DNA of 64,000 nucleotides from Goekera deserti (GCF_010685995.1 NZ_JAAGWK010000019.1:1-64000); one strand, 5' to 3'; counted from the first letter of the stretch, positions 18,175 through 27,665 are shown. A program made the numbers and translations. The notes: a model not told the origin generated them from the letters alone.

Positions 18175-19188
18175 ATGAGCAACCCGGCCCCGCTGCAGGG
18201 TCCCGCCGCGAGCCTGCGAGAGGTGGGGGGCAGTGGGGTCCTTCACCCGGCGGCGCACACCCTGGGCGGGCTCGAGGCTGCCTCCGCCTCCCCGGTGCAC
18301 GACCTGCTGCCGGGCAAGCAGGTGCTGCTGGGCAGCAGCCGGGTCACCCGGCTGCTGCCCACCCTCGGGCGGCGGCTGGTGGGGGCCTGGGCGTTCGTCG
18401 ACCACTTCGGTCCGGACGACGTCGCCACCGACCCGGGCATGCAGGTGCCCCCGCACCCGCACACCGGGCTGCAGACGGTGAGCTGGCTGCTGGAGGGCGA
18501 GGTGCACCACCGGGACTCCCTGGGCAGCGACGTGCTGATCCGCCCGCGCGAGCTGGGCCTGATGACGGCCGGCCGGGCGATCGCGCACTCCGAGCAGTCG
18601 CCGGTGCCGCACCCGGCGATGCTGCACGGCGCCCAGCTGTGGGTGGCCCTGCCGGACGCCGCCCGCGCCACCGCCCCGGCGTTCGAGCACGTCACCGGCC
18701 TGCCCGGGTTCGCCGCGGACGGGCTGCGCGCGACGGTGTTCCTGGGCTCGATGGCCGGGGCGACGTCCCCGGGGAGCACGCACTCCCCGCTGGTCGGCGT
18801 GGACCTCGACCTGGTCGCCGGCGCCGACGTCGAGCTGCCGCTGGAGCCGGGGTTCGAGTACGCCGTGCTGGCGTCGGTGGGCTCGGCCGAGCTGGACAGC
18901 GGCCCGGTGCCGGCCGGCGGGATGGCCTACCTGGGCAGCGGACGGCGGTCGCTGCGGCTGCGCACGGACGCCCCGGCCCGGCTGCTGCTCCTCGGCGGCG
19001 AGCCGTTCGAGGAGCAGATCGTCATGTGGTGGAACTTCATCGGCCGCAGCGGCGAGGAGATCGCCGCCTCCCGGGACGCCTGGCAGGCCGGCGAGCTGTT
19101 CCCGGCCGTGCCCGGCTGGGGTGACGAGCGCACCCCGGCACCCCCGCTGCCCGCCGGGACCCTGAAGCCACGCGGCCGGGAGCGCTGA
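18175..19188 (+). CDS. Pirin family protein 2
   Basis: This is a 337-residue second pirin, clearly diverged from its neighbour. The metal segment reads PPHPHTGLQTVSWLLEGEVHH (about residues 92-112), with IAHSEQ following. Residues 6-25 (PLQGPAASLREVGGSGVLHP) are encoded by a family A palindrome and are probably not part of the ancestral protein; true homology begins near residue 40 (VHDLLPGKQVLLG). The ATG at 18175 has no strong Shine-Dalgarno. It is probably cotranscribed with pirin 1. Confidence 0.85.
   Translation: MSNPAPLQGPAASLREVGGSGVLHPAAHTLGGLEAASASPVHDLLPGKQVLLGSSRVTRLLPTLGRRLVGAWAFVDHFGPDDVATDPGMQVPPHPHTGLQTVSWLLEGEVHHRDSLGSDVLIRPRELGLMTAGRAIAHSEQSPVPHPAMLHGAQLWVALPDAARATAPAFEHVTGLPGFAADGLRATVFLGSMAGATSPGSTHSPLVGVDLDLVAGADVELPLEPGFEYAVLASVGSAELDSGPVPAGGMAYLGSGRRSLRLRTDAPARLLLLGGEPFEEQIVMWWNFIGRSGEEIAASRDAWQAGELFPAVPGWGDERTPAPPLPAGTLKPRGRER
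18188..18244. repeat. Dispersed palindromic repeat, family A, copy 2
   Basis: The arms CCCCGCTGC (18188-18196) and GCAGTGGGG (18230-18238) pair with one G-T wobble. The interior has GGGTCCCGCC and GAGCCTGCGAG as in copy 1, and GGTCCTTC follows. It lies inside the pirin 2 reading frame, from the sixth codon. Confidence 0.8.
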
Positions 19189-19214
19189 GCGCGGGGGCCA
19201 CTGGTCCCGCACCT

Positions 19215-19284
19215 CACACTTCGCGCGCCTTCTGTGCCCTGCTGCGCGCTTCCGCGCCCCACACTTCGCGCGCTCTCCGTGCCC
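19215..19284. repeat. Two 25-bp direct repeats between convergent genes
   Basis: CACACTTCGCGCGC followed by an 11-base TTCTGTGCCC-like tail occurs at 19215-19239 and 19260-19284, with three differences. The gap 19189-19344 between pirin 2 and the TPM gene holds nothing else recognisable. Confidence 0.6.
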
Positions 19285-19344
19285 GTCGGCGGCCGGGCCG
19301 GCGCGCTGGGTGCTCGGGGTGGCCGGGGCGCTGGGCGCGCGGGG

Positions 19345-21381
19345 TCAGAAGCCGCCCCCGCCCCCGTCCCCGCCGCCACCGCCGTCGAACCCGCCGCCCC
19401 CGTCACCACCGCCACCGAAGCCGCCGCCGTAGCCGCCGCCCAGACCGCCGAAGATGATGCTGCCGATCGCCGCCCCGGCCAGTCCGCCACCGAAGCCGCC
19501 CATGCCACCGCCCCGCCCGCGGCCGTACCCACCGCCGTAGCCGGGCCCGTAGCCGCCGCCGTAACCGCCGCCGTAGCCGCCGGAGTACTGGTACTGCTGC
19601 ACGTCCTGCTCGGCGGAGAGGTAGGCCTGCTGGGCGAGCTGGTCGGCCCGCTGGGCCTGGCGCAGGGCACCGACCGGGTCGGTGGGCGCCGTCCGGCTGG
19701 CGCTGTCGAGGTTGCGCTCGGCCTCGGCAAGCCGGGTGCGGGCCGCGCTGCCCACGGCACCACGCCGGGTGGTGATGAAGTCGCTGGCCACCTCGACCGA
19801 GGAGTACGCCGCCTGCATCGCCTGGTCCAGGTGCGCGCGGGCCCGCTGCTGCTGCTGCTGGGTGTCCCGCGCGGGCTCCAGCGCGGCCTCCAGCGCGAGG
19901 TCCGCCTCGTCCAGCTGCCGGACGACGGCGAGCGGGTCAGGCAGCTGACCGCCGCTGCCCTGCAGGGCATCCGGTGTGGCGGCCAGTGCCCGCTCGGCGC
20001 GGACCAGCTGCTCGCGCAGCCCCGGGGTGTCGACGCCGCGAGCCAGCAGGGCCTGTGCTTCGGCGATGTCCTTCTCGGTCTCCAGCCGAACCGCCTGGAA
20101 CCGGGCACCCACCGAGTCCAGGTCGTCGGTCAGCTTGCCCACGGCGTCCAGCAGCGTGCGGCTCTGCACCAGCGCGTCCTCGGCCGCCCGGATCGCCGGC
20201 ACCGCGCCGGCCGTCCGGCCGGCCTCGATCTCACCGCGGCCGTGCGCGATCGCCTGCGCGGCCAGGTCGATCCGCGCCTGCGCCTCGGTCACGTTGTCGG
20301 CCACCGCCGCCCAGGCACTGCGGGCGTAGCGCTGCTGCAGCTCCTGCAGCTGGCGCTCGGCGCGCGGCACCCGGTCGGCGACGGCCGCGGCCTCGGGCAC
20401 GAGCGCCTCCAGCCGCTGCGGCGCGGACCTCTCCAGGTCGCGCAGGTGCGCGTAGGCCACGGCCTGGCTGTCCAGCCGGGCCCGGGCAGAGCCGGTGAGC
20501 GCCAGCAGCTGGGTGAGCATGCGCCGCTGGGTGGGCTCGTCCTCCGGGACGTCGTCGTCCAGCTCCTGGCGGATCATGAACGCCCGGCTCAGCTCGTCCT
20601 TGGACTGCTCCAGCGCCTCGCGGAACCCGGCGACCGGCTCGTCGCCGTACTGGGACTGGGCGTACGCCAGGTCGATCGCGGAGGTCTTCACCGCCTCGTC
20701 CAGGCTGAGCAGCTCCTCGCTGGCCCGGCCGTTGAGCTGCTCGTTCGAGGTGCCGTGGTGCGGGTCGCGGGCCGCGGCCTCGGCGGCCTCCCGCTCCCGC
20801 GCGGCCTGCGCCGACGCCGCCGCGGCCTTCTTGCGGTTCCGGCTGCGCACCAGCGCGTACCCGCCACCACCGACGACGGCGACACCGGCCACCGCCGCGA
20901 GCGCCGTCGTGCCGCCGTTGCCCGGCTCGAGCCCCTCGGCCATGGCCACCGCACCGTCGGCCCAGTTGCCGTCGCTGAACAAGGGCTCGACATCATTCGT
21001 CAGCAGGTCACCCACCTGCGCGTTCGACTTCGCCAGATCGTCGCTACGCCAGAATCCGTCTTGCCGGACGTCCGTCGCAACGGCGAGCAGGACGTCCTCC
21101 GTCCCCAGACCGCGCAGGTCGAACGCCTGTTGGGCCCAGTCGGTGCCGGCCACTCCGTCGAAGGTGTCGACGAACACCACGAACAGCTGGGTTCCGTCGG
21201 CTTCCTGAAGTGAGTCGATAGCGGCCTCGACGCGACCTTCCTCGGCGCTGTCGAGCACGTCTGCGTTGTCGACCAGCTGCTCTGTCGGGGCGAACGGGGC
21301 CTCGGCCTGGGCGGGGCCGGCGGCGAGGACGGGCAGGGAGCCGAGGGCCAGCACGGCGAGCAACCGCCACAGGGAGCGCAT
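19345..21381 (-). CDS. TPM-domain secreted membrane protein 1, glycine-rich tail
   Basis: This 678-residue protein has a signal peptide (residues 1-27, LLAVLALGSLPVLAAGPAQA), an extracytoplasmic TPM domain (about 30-170; EQLVDNADVLDSAEEGRVEAA, QLFVVFVDTFDG) and one membrane segment (TTALAAVAGVAVVGGGGYALV). A long cytoplasmic helical region of some 430 residues follows, then a C-terminus of glycine-tyrosine repeats and pure glycine runs with a buried hydrophobic patch (LAGAAIGSIIFGG). TPM proteins have been linked to photosystem repair in plants and to envelope functions in bacteria; the role here is unknown. It is the downstream member of a tandem pair, 50 bp after its paralogue. Confidence 0.8.
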   Translation of the reverse strand: MRSLWRLLAVLALGSLPVLAAGPAQAEAPFAPTEQLVDNADVLDSAEEGRVEAAIDSLQEADGTQLFVVFVDTFDGVAGTDWAQQAFDLRGLGTEDVLLAVATDVRQDGFWRSDDLAKSNAQVGDLLTNDVEPLFSDGNWADGAVAMAEGLEPGNGGTTALAAVAGVAVVGGGGYALVRSRNRKKAAAASAQAAREREAAEAAARDPHHGTSNEQLNGRASEELLSLDEAVKTSAIDLAYAQSQYGDEPVAGFREALEQSKDELSRAFMIRQELDDDVPEDEPTQRRMLTQLLALTGSARARLDSQAVAYAHLRDLERSAPQRLEALVPEAAAVADRVPRAERQLQELQQRYARSAWAAVADNVTEAQARIDLAAQAIAHGRGEIEAGRTAGAVPAIRAAEDALVQSRTLLDAVGKLTDDLDSVGARFQAVRLETEKDIAEAQALLARGVDTPGLREQLVRAERALAATPDALQGSGGQLPDPLAVVRQLDEADLALEAALEPARDTQQQQQRARAHLDQAMQAAYSSVEVASDFITTRRGAVGSAARTRLAEAERNLDSASRTAPTDPVGALRQAQRADQLAQQAYLSAEQDVQQYQYSGGYGGGYGGGYGPGYGGGYGRGRGGGMGGFGGGLAGAAIGSIIFGGLGGGYGGGFGGGGDGGGGFDGGGGGDGGGGGF

Positions 21382-21431
21382 GCCCCCATCGTCCTCCAGG
21401 GTGCTGGGTGCCCGCTGGACGGGCCGCCGGC

Positions 21432-23381
21432 TCAGAACCGGCCACCGCTGCTCCGCCGGCCACCGGAGCTCCGCCGGGAGCTGCGGCCCGAGCTGCGTCC
21501 TGAGCTCCGACTGCTGTGGGTGCTGCGCCGCCGGGTCCCCCCACCGGAGCTCCACCCTCCCCCGCTGGAGCTCCAGCCGCCGAAGAAGCCCCCGCCACCG
21601 CCGAGACCGGCGTCGGCGTCGACCGACTGCGCGGCGCGCACGTCCTGCTGCGCCGCCTCCATCGCCTGGCGGCCCAGCGTGTCGGCCCGGGTGCCGGCCT
21701 CCACGGCGAGGAGCGGGTCGGTGGCGGTGAGGGCGACGTCCAGGTGGCGCTGGGCCTCGGCGAGCCGGGTCCGGGCGGAGCTGCCGACCACACCGCGGCG
21801 GGTGGCGACGAAGTCCGCGGCCGCCGCCACCGAGCCGCGGGCCGAGTCGAGCGTCCGGTCCCGGGTGGCCGCGGCGCGCTCACGGCGCAGCAGCAGGTCC
21901 CGGGCGGGCACGAGCGCGGCCTCCAGCTCCGCGTCGGCCTGGGCGAGCAGGCGTTCGGCACCCAGTGGGTCGGGCAGGGCCCCGGACCCCAGCGACGCAG
22001 CGGCCGAGGTCGCGGCCTCCGCGCGCTGCACCGCCTCCGGCAGCCCGGGCACGCCGGCACCGGAGGCCAGCAGCCGGCGGGCCTCGGCGAGGTCGGCGGC
22101 GGTCTCGGTCTGCAGCGCGGCGAGCCGGGCGGGCGCACCCGCCACCTGCGTCTCGACGTGGCCGACCGCGTCGAGCAGCGTGGCCACCTGGGCGAGTGCG
22201 TCCTCGGCGGCACGCACCGGGGTGACGGCTCCCGCGGGCCGGCCGGCGGCGACCTCCGCGCGCCCGGCGGCCACGGCGCGGTCCGCGGCGTCCAGCCGGG
22301 TCCGGGCCTGGTCGACGTTGTCGGCGACCGGCTGCCAGGCGGCCGCGGCGAACCGGGTGCGCAGCCCGTGCAGCGCCGTCTCGGCCGCGGGCACCCGGGT
22401 CGCCAGCTCCGCCGACCGCGCGGCGAGACCGTCCAGGGCCTGCGGCGCGTGCTGCTCCAGCGCCCGCAGCTGCGCGTACGCCGCGGCCTGGGCGTCCAGC
22501 CGCTCGTCGGCGGCGTGGGTGAGGGCCAGCACCTCGGCCAGCAGCCGGCGTCGCCCGCGCTCGTCCTCGGGCACCTCGTCGTCGAGCTGCTGCCGCAGGG
22601 CGAACGCCTGCGCGAGCTCGGCACCCGACTGCGCCAGCGCGTCGGCGAAGCCCGCCACCGGGCCGGGCCCGTACTGCGAGGCGGCATAGTCGAGGTCGAT
22701 TCGGGAGGTCCGCACCGCGTCGTCCAGCTCGAGCAGCTCCTCGCCCGCCCGGCCGGCCAGCTCCTCGGTGGGGACGCCGTTGTAGGGGTCCTTCGCGGCC
22801 TCGGCCGCCTCGGCGGCCTCCTCGGCGCGGCGGCGGGTGCGGCGCCGGCCCAGCAGCAGCGCGCCCCCGCCGCCGACGACGGCCACCCCGGCGACGACGG
22901 CCGCGATCGTGCCCCCGTTGCCCGGCTGCAGCTCGTCGGCGAGGGCCACCGTCGCCCCGGCCCAGTCGCCGTCGGCGAGGTACGGCTCGATGTCCTGCGT
23001 CCCGATGTCGTCCATCTCCTCGGAGGACTCCCGGAAGTCCGCGGCCACGTCGATGCCGTAGGCCCGGTCCTCGGTGGCGACGACGAAGAGCACGTCCGAG
23101 GTCGCCAGACCCGACAGCGCCGCCGTCTGGGCAGCCCACTCCGGGCCGTCCAGCCCGTCGAAGGAGGCCACGTAGACGACGAACAGCTGCGTGCCGTCGG
23201 CGTCGCGGAGCTCGTCGAGGGCCCGCTGCACCCGGTCCTCGTCGCCGTCGAGGGCACCCACCTCGTCGGTGACCTGGTCGGCGAGGCGGGCCGGCGGCGA
23301 GCCCGTCGCGGCCGTGCCGCCGAGCAGGAGCAGCAGGACGGCGGCGGCGAGGGCCGCGGCGAGCCGGGTCACGAGGCGCAT
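21432..23381 (-). CDS. TPM-domain secreted membrane protein 2, Ser/Arg-rich tail
   Basis: This 649-residue paralogue of the downstream gene has the same plan: signal peptide (RLVTRLAAALAAAVLLLLLGG), TPM domain (QLFVVYVASFDGLDGPEW), membrane segment (GTIAAVVAGVAVVGGGGALLL), basic stop-transfer (GRRRTRRR) and a long helical cytoplasmic part with SARGSVAAAADFVATRRG. The C-terminus differs: GGGGGFFGGWSSSGGG followed by a serine-arginine stretch (SSRSSGRSSGRSSRRSSG). I chose ATG 23381; ATG 23399 adds six residues. The pair is probably one transcript. Confidence 0.78.
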   Translation of the reverse strand: MRLVTRLAAALAAAVLLLLLGGTAATGSPPARLADQVTDEVGALDGDEDRVQRALDELRDADGTQLFVVYVASFDGLDGPEWAAQTAALSGLATSDVLFVVATEDRAYGIDVAADFRESSEEMDDIGTQDIEPYLADGDWAGATVALADELQPGNGGTIAAVVAGVAVVGGGGALLLGRRRTRRRAEEAAEAAEAAKDPYNGVPTEELAGRAGEELLELDDAVRTSRIDLDYAASQYGPGPVAGFADALAQSGAELAQAFALRQQLDDEVPEDERGRRRLLAEVLALTHAADERLDAQAAAYAQLRALEQHAPQALDGLAARSAELATRVPAAETALHGLRTRFAAAAWQPVADNVDQARTRLDAADRAVAAGRAEVAAGRPAGAVTPVRAAEDALAQVATLLDAVGHVETQVAGAPARLAALQTETAADLAEARRLLASGAGVPGLPEAVQRAEAATSAAASLGSGALPDPLGAERLLAQADAELEAALVPARDLLLRRERAAATRDRTLDSARGSVAAAADFVATRRGVVGSSARTRLAEAQRHLDVALTATDPLLAVEAGTRADTLGRQAMEAAQQDVRAAQSVDADAGLGGGGGFFGGWSSSGGGWSSGGGTRRRSTHSSRSSGRSSGRSSRRSSGGRRSSGGRF

Positions 23382-23575
23382 GGCGGCATGGTGTCCCATC
23401 GGCGCAGCTCAGAGTGCGGTCGGTGCCCCCGCCCGCACCACGTCGGCCGGGACGGTCCCGACGCCGACCCCCCGGGTCACGCGTCGGCACCTGCTCGTCG
23501 TCCCCGCATGGGCAGCGGTGCTCGCCGCACTGCGCTGAGCGGGCATCCCCGGGCGCCCGGCGGTGTTCAGCGGGC

Positions 23576-24016
23576 ATGACCGACGCCACCCTCGAGCACC
23601 GCCTGCTCTCCTTCGTCGCCACCCAGCGGCAGGGGGTGCTCGTCACCCTCAAGGCCGACGGGCGCCCCCAGCTGTCCAACGTGCTCTACGCCTGGGACCC
23701 GGACACCCGCACCGCGCGCGTCTCGGTCACCGCCGACCGAGCCAAGACCCGGAACCTGCAGCGGGACCCGCGCGCCAGCCTGCACGTGACCTCGCCGGAC
23801 TTCTGGACCTGGGCGGTCCTGGAGAGCACCGCCGAGCTCACCCCGGTCGCGGCCGACCCGCACGACGACACCGTGGATCAGCTGGTGGCGCTCTACCGGT
23901 CGCTGTCCGGCGAGCACCCCGACTGGGACGCCTACCGGGCGTCGATGGTCACCGACCGTCGGCTGGTCGTCCGGCTCACCGCCGGGCACGTCTACGGGCA
24001 GGTGGCATCGGGCTGA
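23576..24016 (+). CDS. PPOX-class flavin or F420 split-barrel protein
   Basis: This 146-residue single-domain protein has the pyridoxamine-phosphate-oxidase-like fold: VLVTLKADGRPQLSNVLYAW, then ARVSVTADRAKTRNLQRDPRASL, the family's cofactor-binding strand and helix. In actinobacteria such small proteins usually reduce substrates with F420H2, or bind FMN or biliverdin. A TIGR-type F420-dependent reductase is the most likely reading, but the cofactor cannot be told from sequence by eye. The start is ATG at 23576. It is monocistronic, divergent from the TPM pair. Confidence 0.85.
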   Translation: MTDATLEHRLLSFVATQRQGVLVTLKADGRPQLSNVLYAWDPDTRTARVSVTADRAKTRNLQRDPRASLHVTSPDFWTWAVLESTAELTPVAADPHDDTVDQLVALYRSLSGEHPDWDAYRASMVTDRRLVVRLTAGHVYGQVASG

Positions 24017-24127
24017 GCGCCCGGACCGACCGGGCGCGGAGGACTGCCCACCGGCCGGCTGGGTAGGCGGTGTCCGACCGTGTTGCGCCCATCCGGCGGC
24101 GCAGCTCCCCCAGCAGGAGGGACCCCC

Positions 24128-24502
24128 GTGTCCGACAAGACCCCCGCGACCGAGAACCACAGCATCCCCGCCCGCGACCTGCCCCCCGGCGCCGTCCGGC
24201 GGGTCGGCCCATGGACGGTCGGCAACCGCGGCGGCGAGCCGTTCGCGGTGTCCAGCCGGTGCCGCCACCAGCTGGCCGACCTGTCGAAGGGCACCATCGA
24301 CGCCGACGGCTGCCTGGTCTGCCCGTGGCACCAGGCCAAGTACGACGTCACCACCGGGTCGATGGTCGCCGGCCCGAAGGGCCTGCTCGGCTACCACGGT
24401 CCGACCCCGGGTTACACCCAGCTGGTGCGCGGGTACGCCAGCCTGCTCAAGCTGCGGGTGCGCCGTGCCATCCGGCGGGGCGACGACGTCGTCGTCGAGT
24501 AG
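24128..24502 (+). CDS. Rieske [2Fe-2S] protein
   Basis: This is a 124-residue Rieske-type ferredoxin. The cluster ligands are C45-x-H47 (CRH) and C65-x2-H68 (CPWH), spaced 17 residues apart. It probably donates electrons to an oxygenase or another redox enzyme, none of which lies next to it. The start is GTG at 24128, with AGGAGG at 24115-24120. The C-terminal part (YASLLKLRVRRAIRRGDDVVVE) is basic. It converges on the hydrolase gene across two family C palindromes. Confidence 0.9.
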   Translation: MSDKTPATENHSIPARDLPPGAVRRVGPWTVGNRGGEPFAVSSRCRHQLADLSKGTIDADGCLVCPWHQAKYDVTTGSMVAGPKGLLGYHGPTPGYTQLVRGYASLLKLRVRRAIRRGDDVVVE

Positions 24503-24540
24503 GTCCCTGCTCCACGGGTCGCCCTCCCACCGTCCACCTC

Positions 24541-24626
24541 CTCGCGCTTTCTGTACAGAAAGCGCGAGGACGTCCGCCGTCCTCACCACAGGCGGACGGC
24601 TCACCCGCTTTCTGTACAGGGAGCGG
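24541..24626. repeat. Dispersed palindromic repeat, family C, copies 1 and 2
   Basis: Bases 24541-24568 are a perfect 28-bp palindrome centred on CTTTCTGTACAGAAAG. A second, imperfect copy (CCGCTTTCTGTACAGGGAGCGG) is at 24605-24626. They lie between the convergent Rieske and hydrolase genes and could terminate both. A further pair is at 59593-59637. Confidence 0.75.
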
Positions 24627-24634
24627 AGGAGCAG

Positions 24635-25321
24635 TCAGCCGGCGAGGACGTGGCGGAGCAGCCCGGCCAGCTCCCCGGGTCGGGACAGGAACGGGGAGTG
24701 CGAGGTCTCCATGGTCAGCACGTCGGTGGCCCGCCGCGCCATCGCCTGCTGCGCCGGGTACGGGATCGCGCGGTCCTGCGTGCAGGCGATGTAGGTCGAC
24801 GGGATCGAGCGCCAGGCGGCCTGGCTCAGCGGCTGGGTGAACGACGCCGTCGACTGGTGCCGCAGCTGCACCGTTGCCGAGGCGGCCAGGTCGGGGTCGA
24901 CGTCGGCGTAGAACACCTCGCGCGCGTCCCGGGCGTCGACGAAGCCGCGCTCCTCCTGCCAGTCGAACCAGGGCAGCGGCGCACCCCCGGCGGCCTGGAA
25001 CAGCGACTCGCCCACGTCGAGCTGGAACGCGGCCAGGTAGACCAGCCGGGTCACGTTCGGCGCCCCGGCCAGCGCCTCGCTGATCACCGCGCCGCCGTAG
25101 GAGTGCCCGAGCACCACCACCGGCCCGTCGATCCCGGCGACCGCAGCCCGGACCAGCGTCGCGTCGTCGGTGAGCGTGCCCAACCGGTCGGGTGCCAGCC
25201 CGGAGCTCGGCAGGTCGACGGCGCTGCAGGCGACGTCGCCGAGCTCCGCCCGCAGCAGTCGGAAGGCCCCGGAGCTGTGCCAGGCCCCGTGCACCAGCAG
25301 CAGGTGCGGCAGTTCGGTCAT
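24635..25321 (-). CDS. Alpha/beta hydrolase
   Basis: This 228-residue alpha/beta hydrolase is of the small esterase type. It shows an oxyanion-hole HGAWHSSG at residues 11-18, the nucleophile elbow GHSYGG (serine near residue 79), and the catalytic histidine in ETSHSPF near the C-terminus. The start is ATG at 25321, with GGGAGGA upstream. Only 14 bp separate it from the preceding oppF-like gene, so it is probably the last gene of the peptide-transporter operon and may act on imported material. The substrate is unknown. Confidence 0.88.
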   Translation of the reverse strand: MTELPHLLLVHGAWHSSGAFRLLRAELGDVACSAVDLPSSGLAPDRLGTLTDDATLVRAAVAGIDGPVVVLGHSYGGAVISEALAGAPNVTRLVYLAAFQLDVGESLFQAAGGAPLPWFDWQEERGFVDARDAREVFYADVDPDLAASATVQLRHQSTASFTQPLSQAAWRSIPSTYIACTQDRAIPYPAQQAMARRATDVLTMETSHSPFLSRPGELAGLLRHVLAG

Positions 25322-25335
25322 CGGTGGGTCCTCCC

Positions 25336-26541
25336 TCAGTGGAAGCCGACCGGCTCGTCCACCCCGGCGATCAGCGGGTCGGTGCCGTGCCCGGTGTCGC
25401 CGGAGGCGATGGACACACCCTGGCTGGCCGCGACCTCCTCGGGTGACTTCGGCTGCAGCCGGCCGTCGTGGATCTCCTCGACCCAGTGGCAGCTGACCAG
25501 GTGCGGCCCGCCGACGGCCGGGCGCACCGCGGCCGGGGTGGCACCGAGCGCGCCGGCGCCGGTCGGCGTCAGCGTGATCTCGCGCAGCAGCGGGACCTCG
25601 TCGTCGCAGCGGGTCTCCTGCCGCCACGGGCAGCGGGTGTGGAACCGGCAGCCGCTGGGCGGGTTCGCCGGGGAGGGCAGGTCACCGGCCAGCAGGATCC
25701 GCTCGCGGTGGTCCTCGACCTCCGGGTCCGGCACGGGCACCGCGCTCATCAGCGATCGGGTGTAGGGGTGCAGCGGGGAGGAGTACAGCTCCTCGGCGGG
25801 CGCCTGCTCGACCAGCGACCCGAGGTACATCACACCCACGACGTCGCTGATGTGCCGCACCACCGCGAGGTCGTGCGCGATCACCAGGTAGGTCAGCCCC
25901 AGCCGGCCCTGCAGTTCCTCCAGCAGGTTGAGCACCTGTGCCTGCACGCTGACGTCCAGGGCGGACACCGGCTCGTCGGCGATCAGCAGGTCCGGCTCCA
26001 CGGTGATCGCCCGGGCGATGCCGATGCGCTGGCGCTGGCCGCCGGAGAACTCGTGCGGGTAGCGGCGCAGCGCCGCCGTCGGCAGGCCCACGGCGTCCAG
26101 CAGCTCGCGCAGCCGGGTGGAGATCGCCGCCTTGTCCCCGCCGAGGCCGTGCGCGCGCAGCGGCTCGGCGAGCAGCGACTCCACGTTCTGCCGGGGGTCC
26201 AGCGAGCCCAGCGGGTCCTGGAAGACCATCTGCATGCGCCGCCGGATCTGCCGCAGCGGCTCGCCCTTCAGCGAGGCGACGTCCACCCCGTCGAACCAGA
26301 CCCGCCCGGCAGTGGGCTCGCTCAGCCGCAGGATCGCCCGGCCCAGCGTGGACTTGCCGCAGCCGGACTCCCCTACCAGCCCGTAGGTGGTGCCGCGCTG
26401 CACCGACAGGTCGACGCCGTCGACGGCCTTGACGTGGCCGACGGTGCGGTCGAAGAGCACCCCGCGCTTGATCGGGAAGTGCACCTGCAGGCCCTCGACC
26501 CGCAGCAGCGGGTCGCCCGGCGCCTGGTCCACGGTGCTCAC
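25336..26541 (-). CDS. Peptide ABC transporter ATPase, OppF/DppF type
   Basis: This 401-residue ATPase of an oligopeptide or dipeptide importer has Walker [10 protein letters not shown] (about residue 56), Q-loop [13 protein letters not shown], signature SGGQRQR and Walker [13 protein letters not shown]. The C-terminal oligopeptide-transporter extension has [12 protein letters not shown] and a cysteine set C-x5-C-x6-C with a later C (CRFHTRC...C, VSCHW), which in DppD-type relatives binds an Fe-S cluster. The start is GTG at 26541, overlapping the previous gene as GTGA. It works with the OppD-type ATPase encoded just upstream. Confidence 0.93.
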   Translation of the reverse strand: MSTVDQAPGDPLLRVEGLQVHFPIKRGVLFDRTVGHVKAVDGVDLSVQRGTTYGLVGESGCGKSTLGRAILRLSEPTAGRVWFDGVDVASLKGEPLRQIRRRMQMVFQDPLGSLDPRQNVESLLAEPLRAHGLGGDKAAISTRLRELLDAVGLPTAALRRYPHEFSGGQRQRIGIARAITVEPDLLIADEPVSALDVSVQAQVLNLLEELQGRLGLTYLVIAHDLAVVRHISDVVGVMYLGSLVEQAPAEELYSSPLHPYTRSLMSAVPVPDPEVEDHRERILLAGDLPSPANPPSGCRFHTRCPWRQETRCDDEVPLLREITLTPTGAGALGATPAAVRPAVGGPHLVSCHWVEEIHDGRLQPKSPEEVAASQGVSIASGDTGHGTDPLIAGVDEPVGFH

Positions 26542-27665
26542 GACTGCTGCCCTTCCGACGACGACCAGGACGACGAACCGGTGGACGGCGACCCGGCGGA
26601 CGCCCCGGCGGACGAGGCCGCCGTCGCCCCGGCGGGTGCGCCGGCCGCGGCCGGCGTGGCGTGCAGCGGGTGCCGGCAGCGCAGCTCGCGGCGCAGGCCG
26701 TCGGCCTCCAGCGGCACCGTGCTGCCGGAGACCTCGGTCAGGCAGTCGTCCTCGGCGTTGTCGCAGCGCGGCGCGAACGCACATCCCTGCGACCACGGGA
26801 TGGTGTCCCGCGCCGAGCCGCGGATCGGCGTCAGCGGGGTGCCGCGGCCGGTGTCCAGCCGGGGCACCGACCCGAGCAGGCCGCCGGTGTAGGGGTGCCG
26901 CGGCGTGGCGAACAGCGGGCGCCGGTCGGCGGTCTCGATGACCCGGCCGGCGTACATGACGTGCACCCGGTCGCAGAGCCCGGCGACGACGCCGAGGTCG
27001 TGGGTGATCATGACCAGGGCCGTGCCCGAGCCCTGCACCAGCTCGCGCAGCAGCTCCAGGATCTGCGCCTGGATGGTGACGTCCAGTGCGGTGGTGGGCT
27101 CGTCGGCGATCAGCAGCCGGGGCGAGCAGGCCAGCGCCATGGCGATCAGCGCGCGCTGCCGCATGCCGCCGGAGAGCTGGTGCGGGTACTCCCCCAGCCG
27201 GCGCCGCGGGTCGGGGATGCCCACCCGGTCGAGCAGTTCGGTGGCCTCGTCCTGGGCGGCCCTGCCGGTCATGTCGCGGTGCTCGGCGAGCACCTCGGTG
27301 ACCTGGGTGCCCACGGTGACCGTCGGGTTCAGCGAGGACAGCGGGTCCTGGAAGACCATCGCCATGTCCTTGCCGCGCAGCGTGCGCAGGGTGCGCGGGC
27401 CGGCGCCGAGCAGCTCGGTGCCGTCCAGCCGCACCGAGCCGGTGACCTGCACACCGCGCTGGGGCAGCAGGCCCATGATCGCCAGCGAGGTGACCGACTT
27501 GCCGCAGCCGGACTCACCGACCAGGCCGATGGTCTCCCCCGGGGCGACGGAGAAGCTGACGCCGTCGACGGCCCGGGTGGGCTGCTCACCGCGCCGGGTG
27601 AACTGCACGGCGAGGTCGTCGACCTCGAGCACGGGCGAGCCGGACGTGCCGGTCACGGGACTCAC
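26538..27665 (-). CDS. Peptide ABC transporter ATPase, OppD/DppD type
   Basis: This 375-residue ATPase pairs with the OppF-type subunit. It has Walker [10 protein letters not shown] (about residues 50-58), [12 protein letters not shown], signature LSGGMRQR, Walker [13 protein letters not shown], and the extension [15 protein letters not shown] with C-x6-C-x6-C. The last 40 residues are low-complexity Ala/Gly/Ser. The start is GTG at 27665, overlapping the permease stop as GTGA. The family is secure; the transported peptide class is not. Confidence 0.93.
   Translation of the reverse strand: MSPVTGTSGSPVLEVDDLAVQFTRRGEQPTRAVDGVSFSVAPGETIGLVGESGCGKSVTSLAIMGLLPQRGVQVTGSVRLDGTELLGAGPRTLRTLRGKDMAMVFQDPLSSLNPTVTVGTQVTEVLAEHRDMTGRAAQDEATELLDRVGIPDPRRRLGEYPHQLSGGMRQRALIAMALACSPRLLIADEPTTALDVTIQAQILELLRELVQGSGTALVMITHDLGVVAGLCDRVHVMYAGRVIETADRRPLFATPRHPYTGGLLGSVPRLDTGRGTPLTPIRGSARDTIPWSQGCAFAPRCDNAEDDCLTEVSGSTVPLEADGLRRELRCRHPLHATPAAAGAPAGATAASSAGASAGSPSTGSSSWSSSEGQQS

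Noticed and set aside
21516-23579. Long plus-strand reading frame opposite the TPM gene
   Set aside because: High GC keeps antisense frames open; the minus-strand frame has a signal peptide, TPM motifs and a membrane segment, while the plus-strand translation is Gly/Arg/Gln-rich noise. The same applies to long shadows at 8456-9388, 31777-34428 and 5330-7477.
24541-24568. LexA/SOS box
   Set aside because: The CTGTACAG core resembles the E. coli box only superficially; actinobacterial SOS boxes have GAAC-N4-GTTC, and the site is between convergent gene ends.
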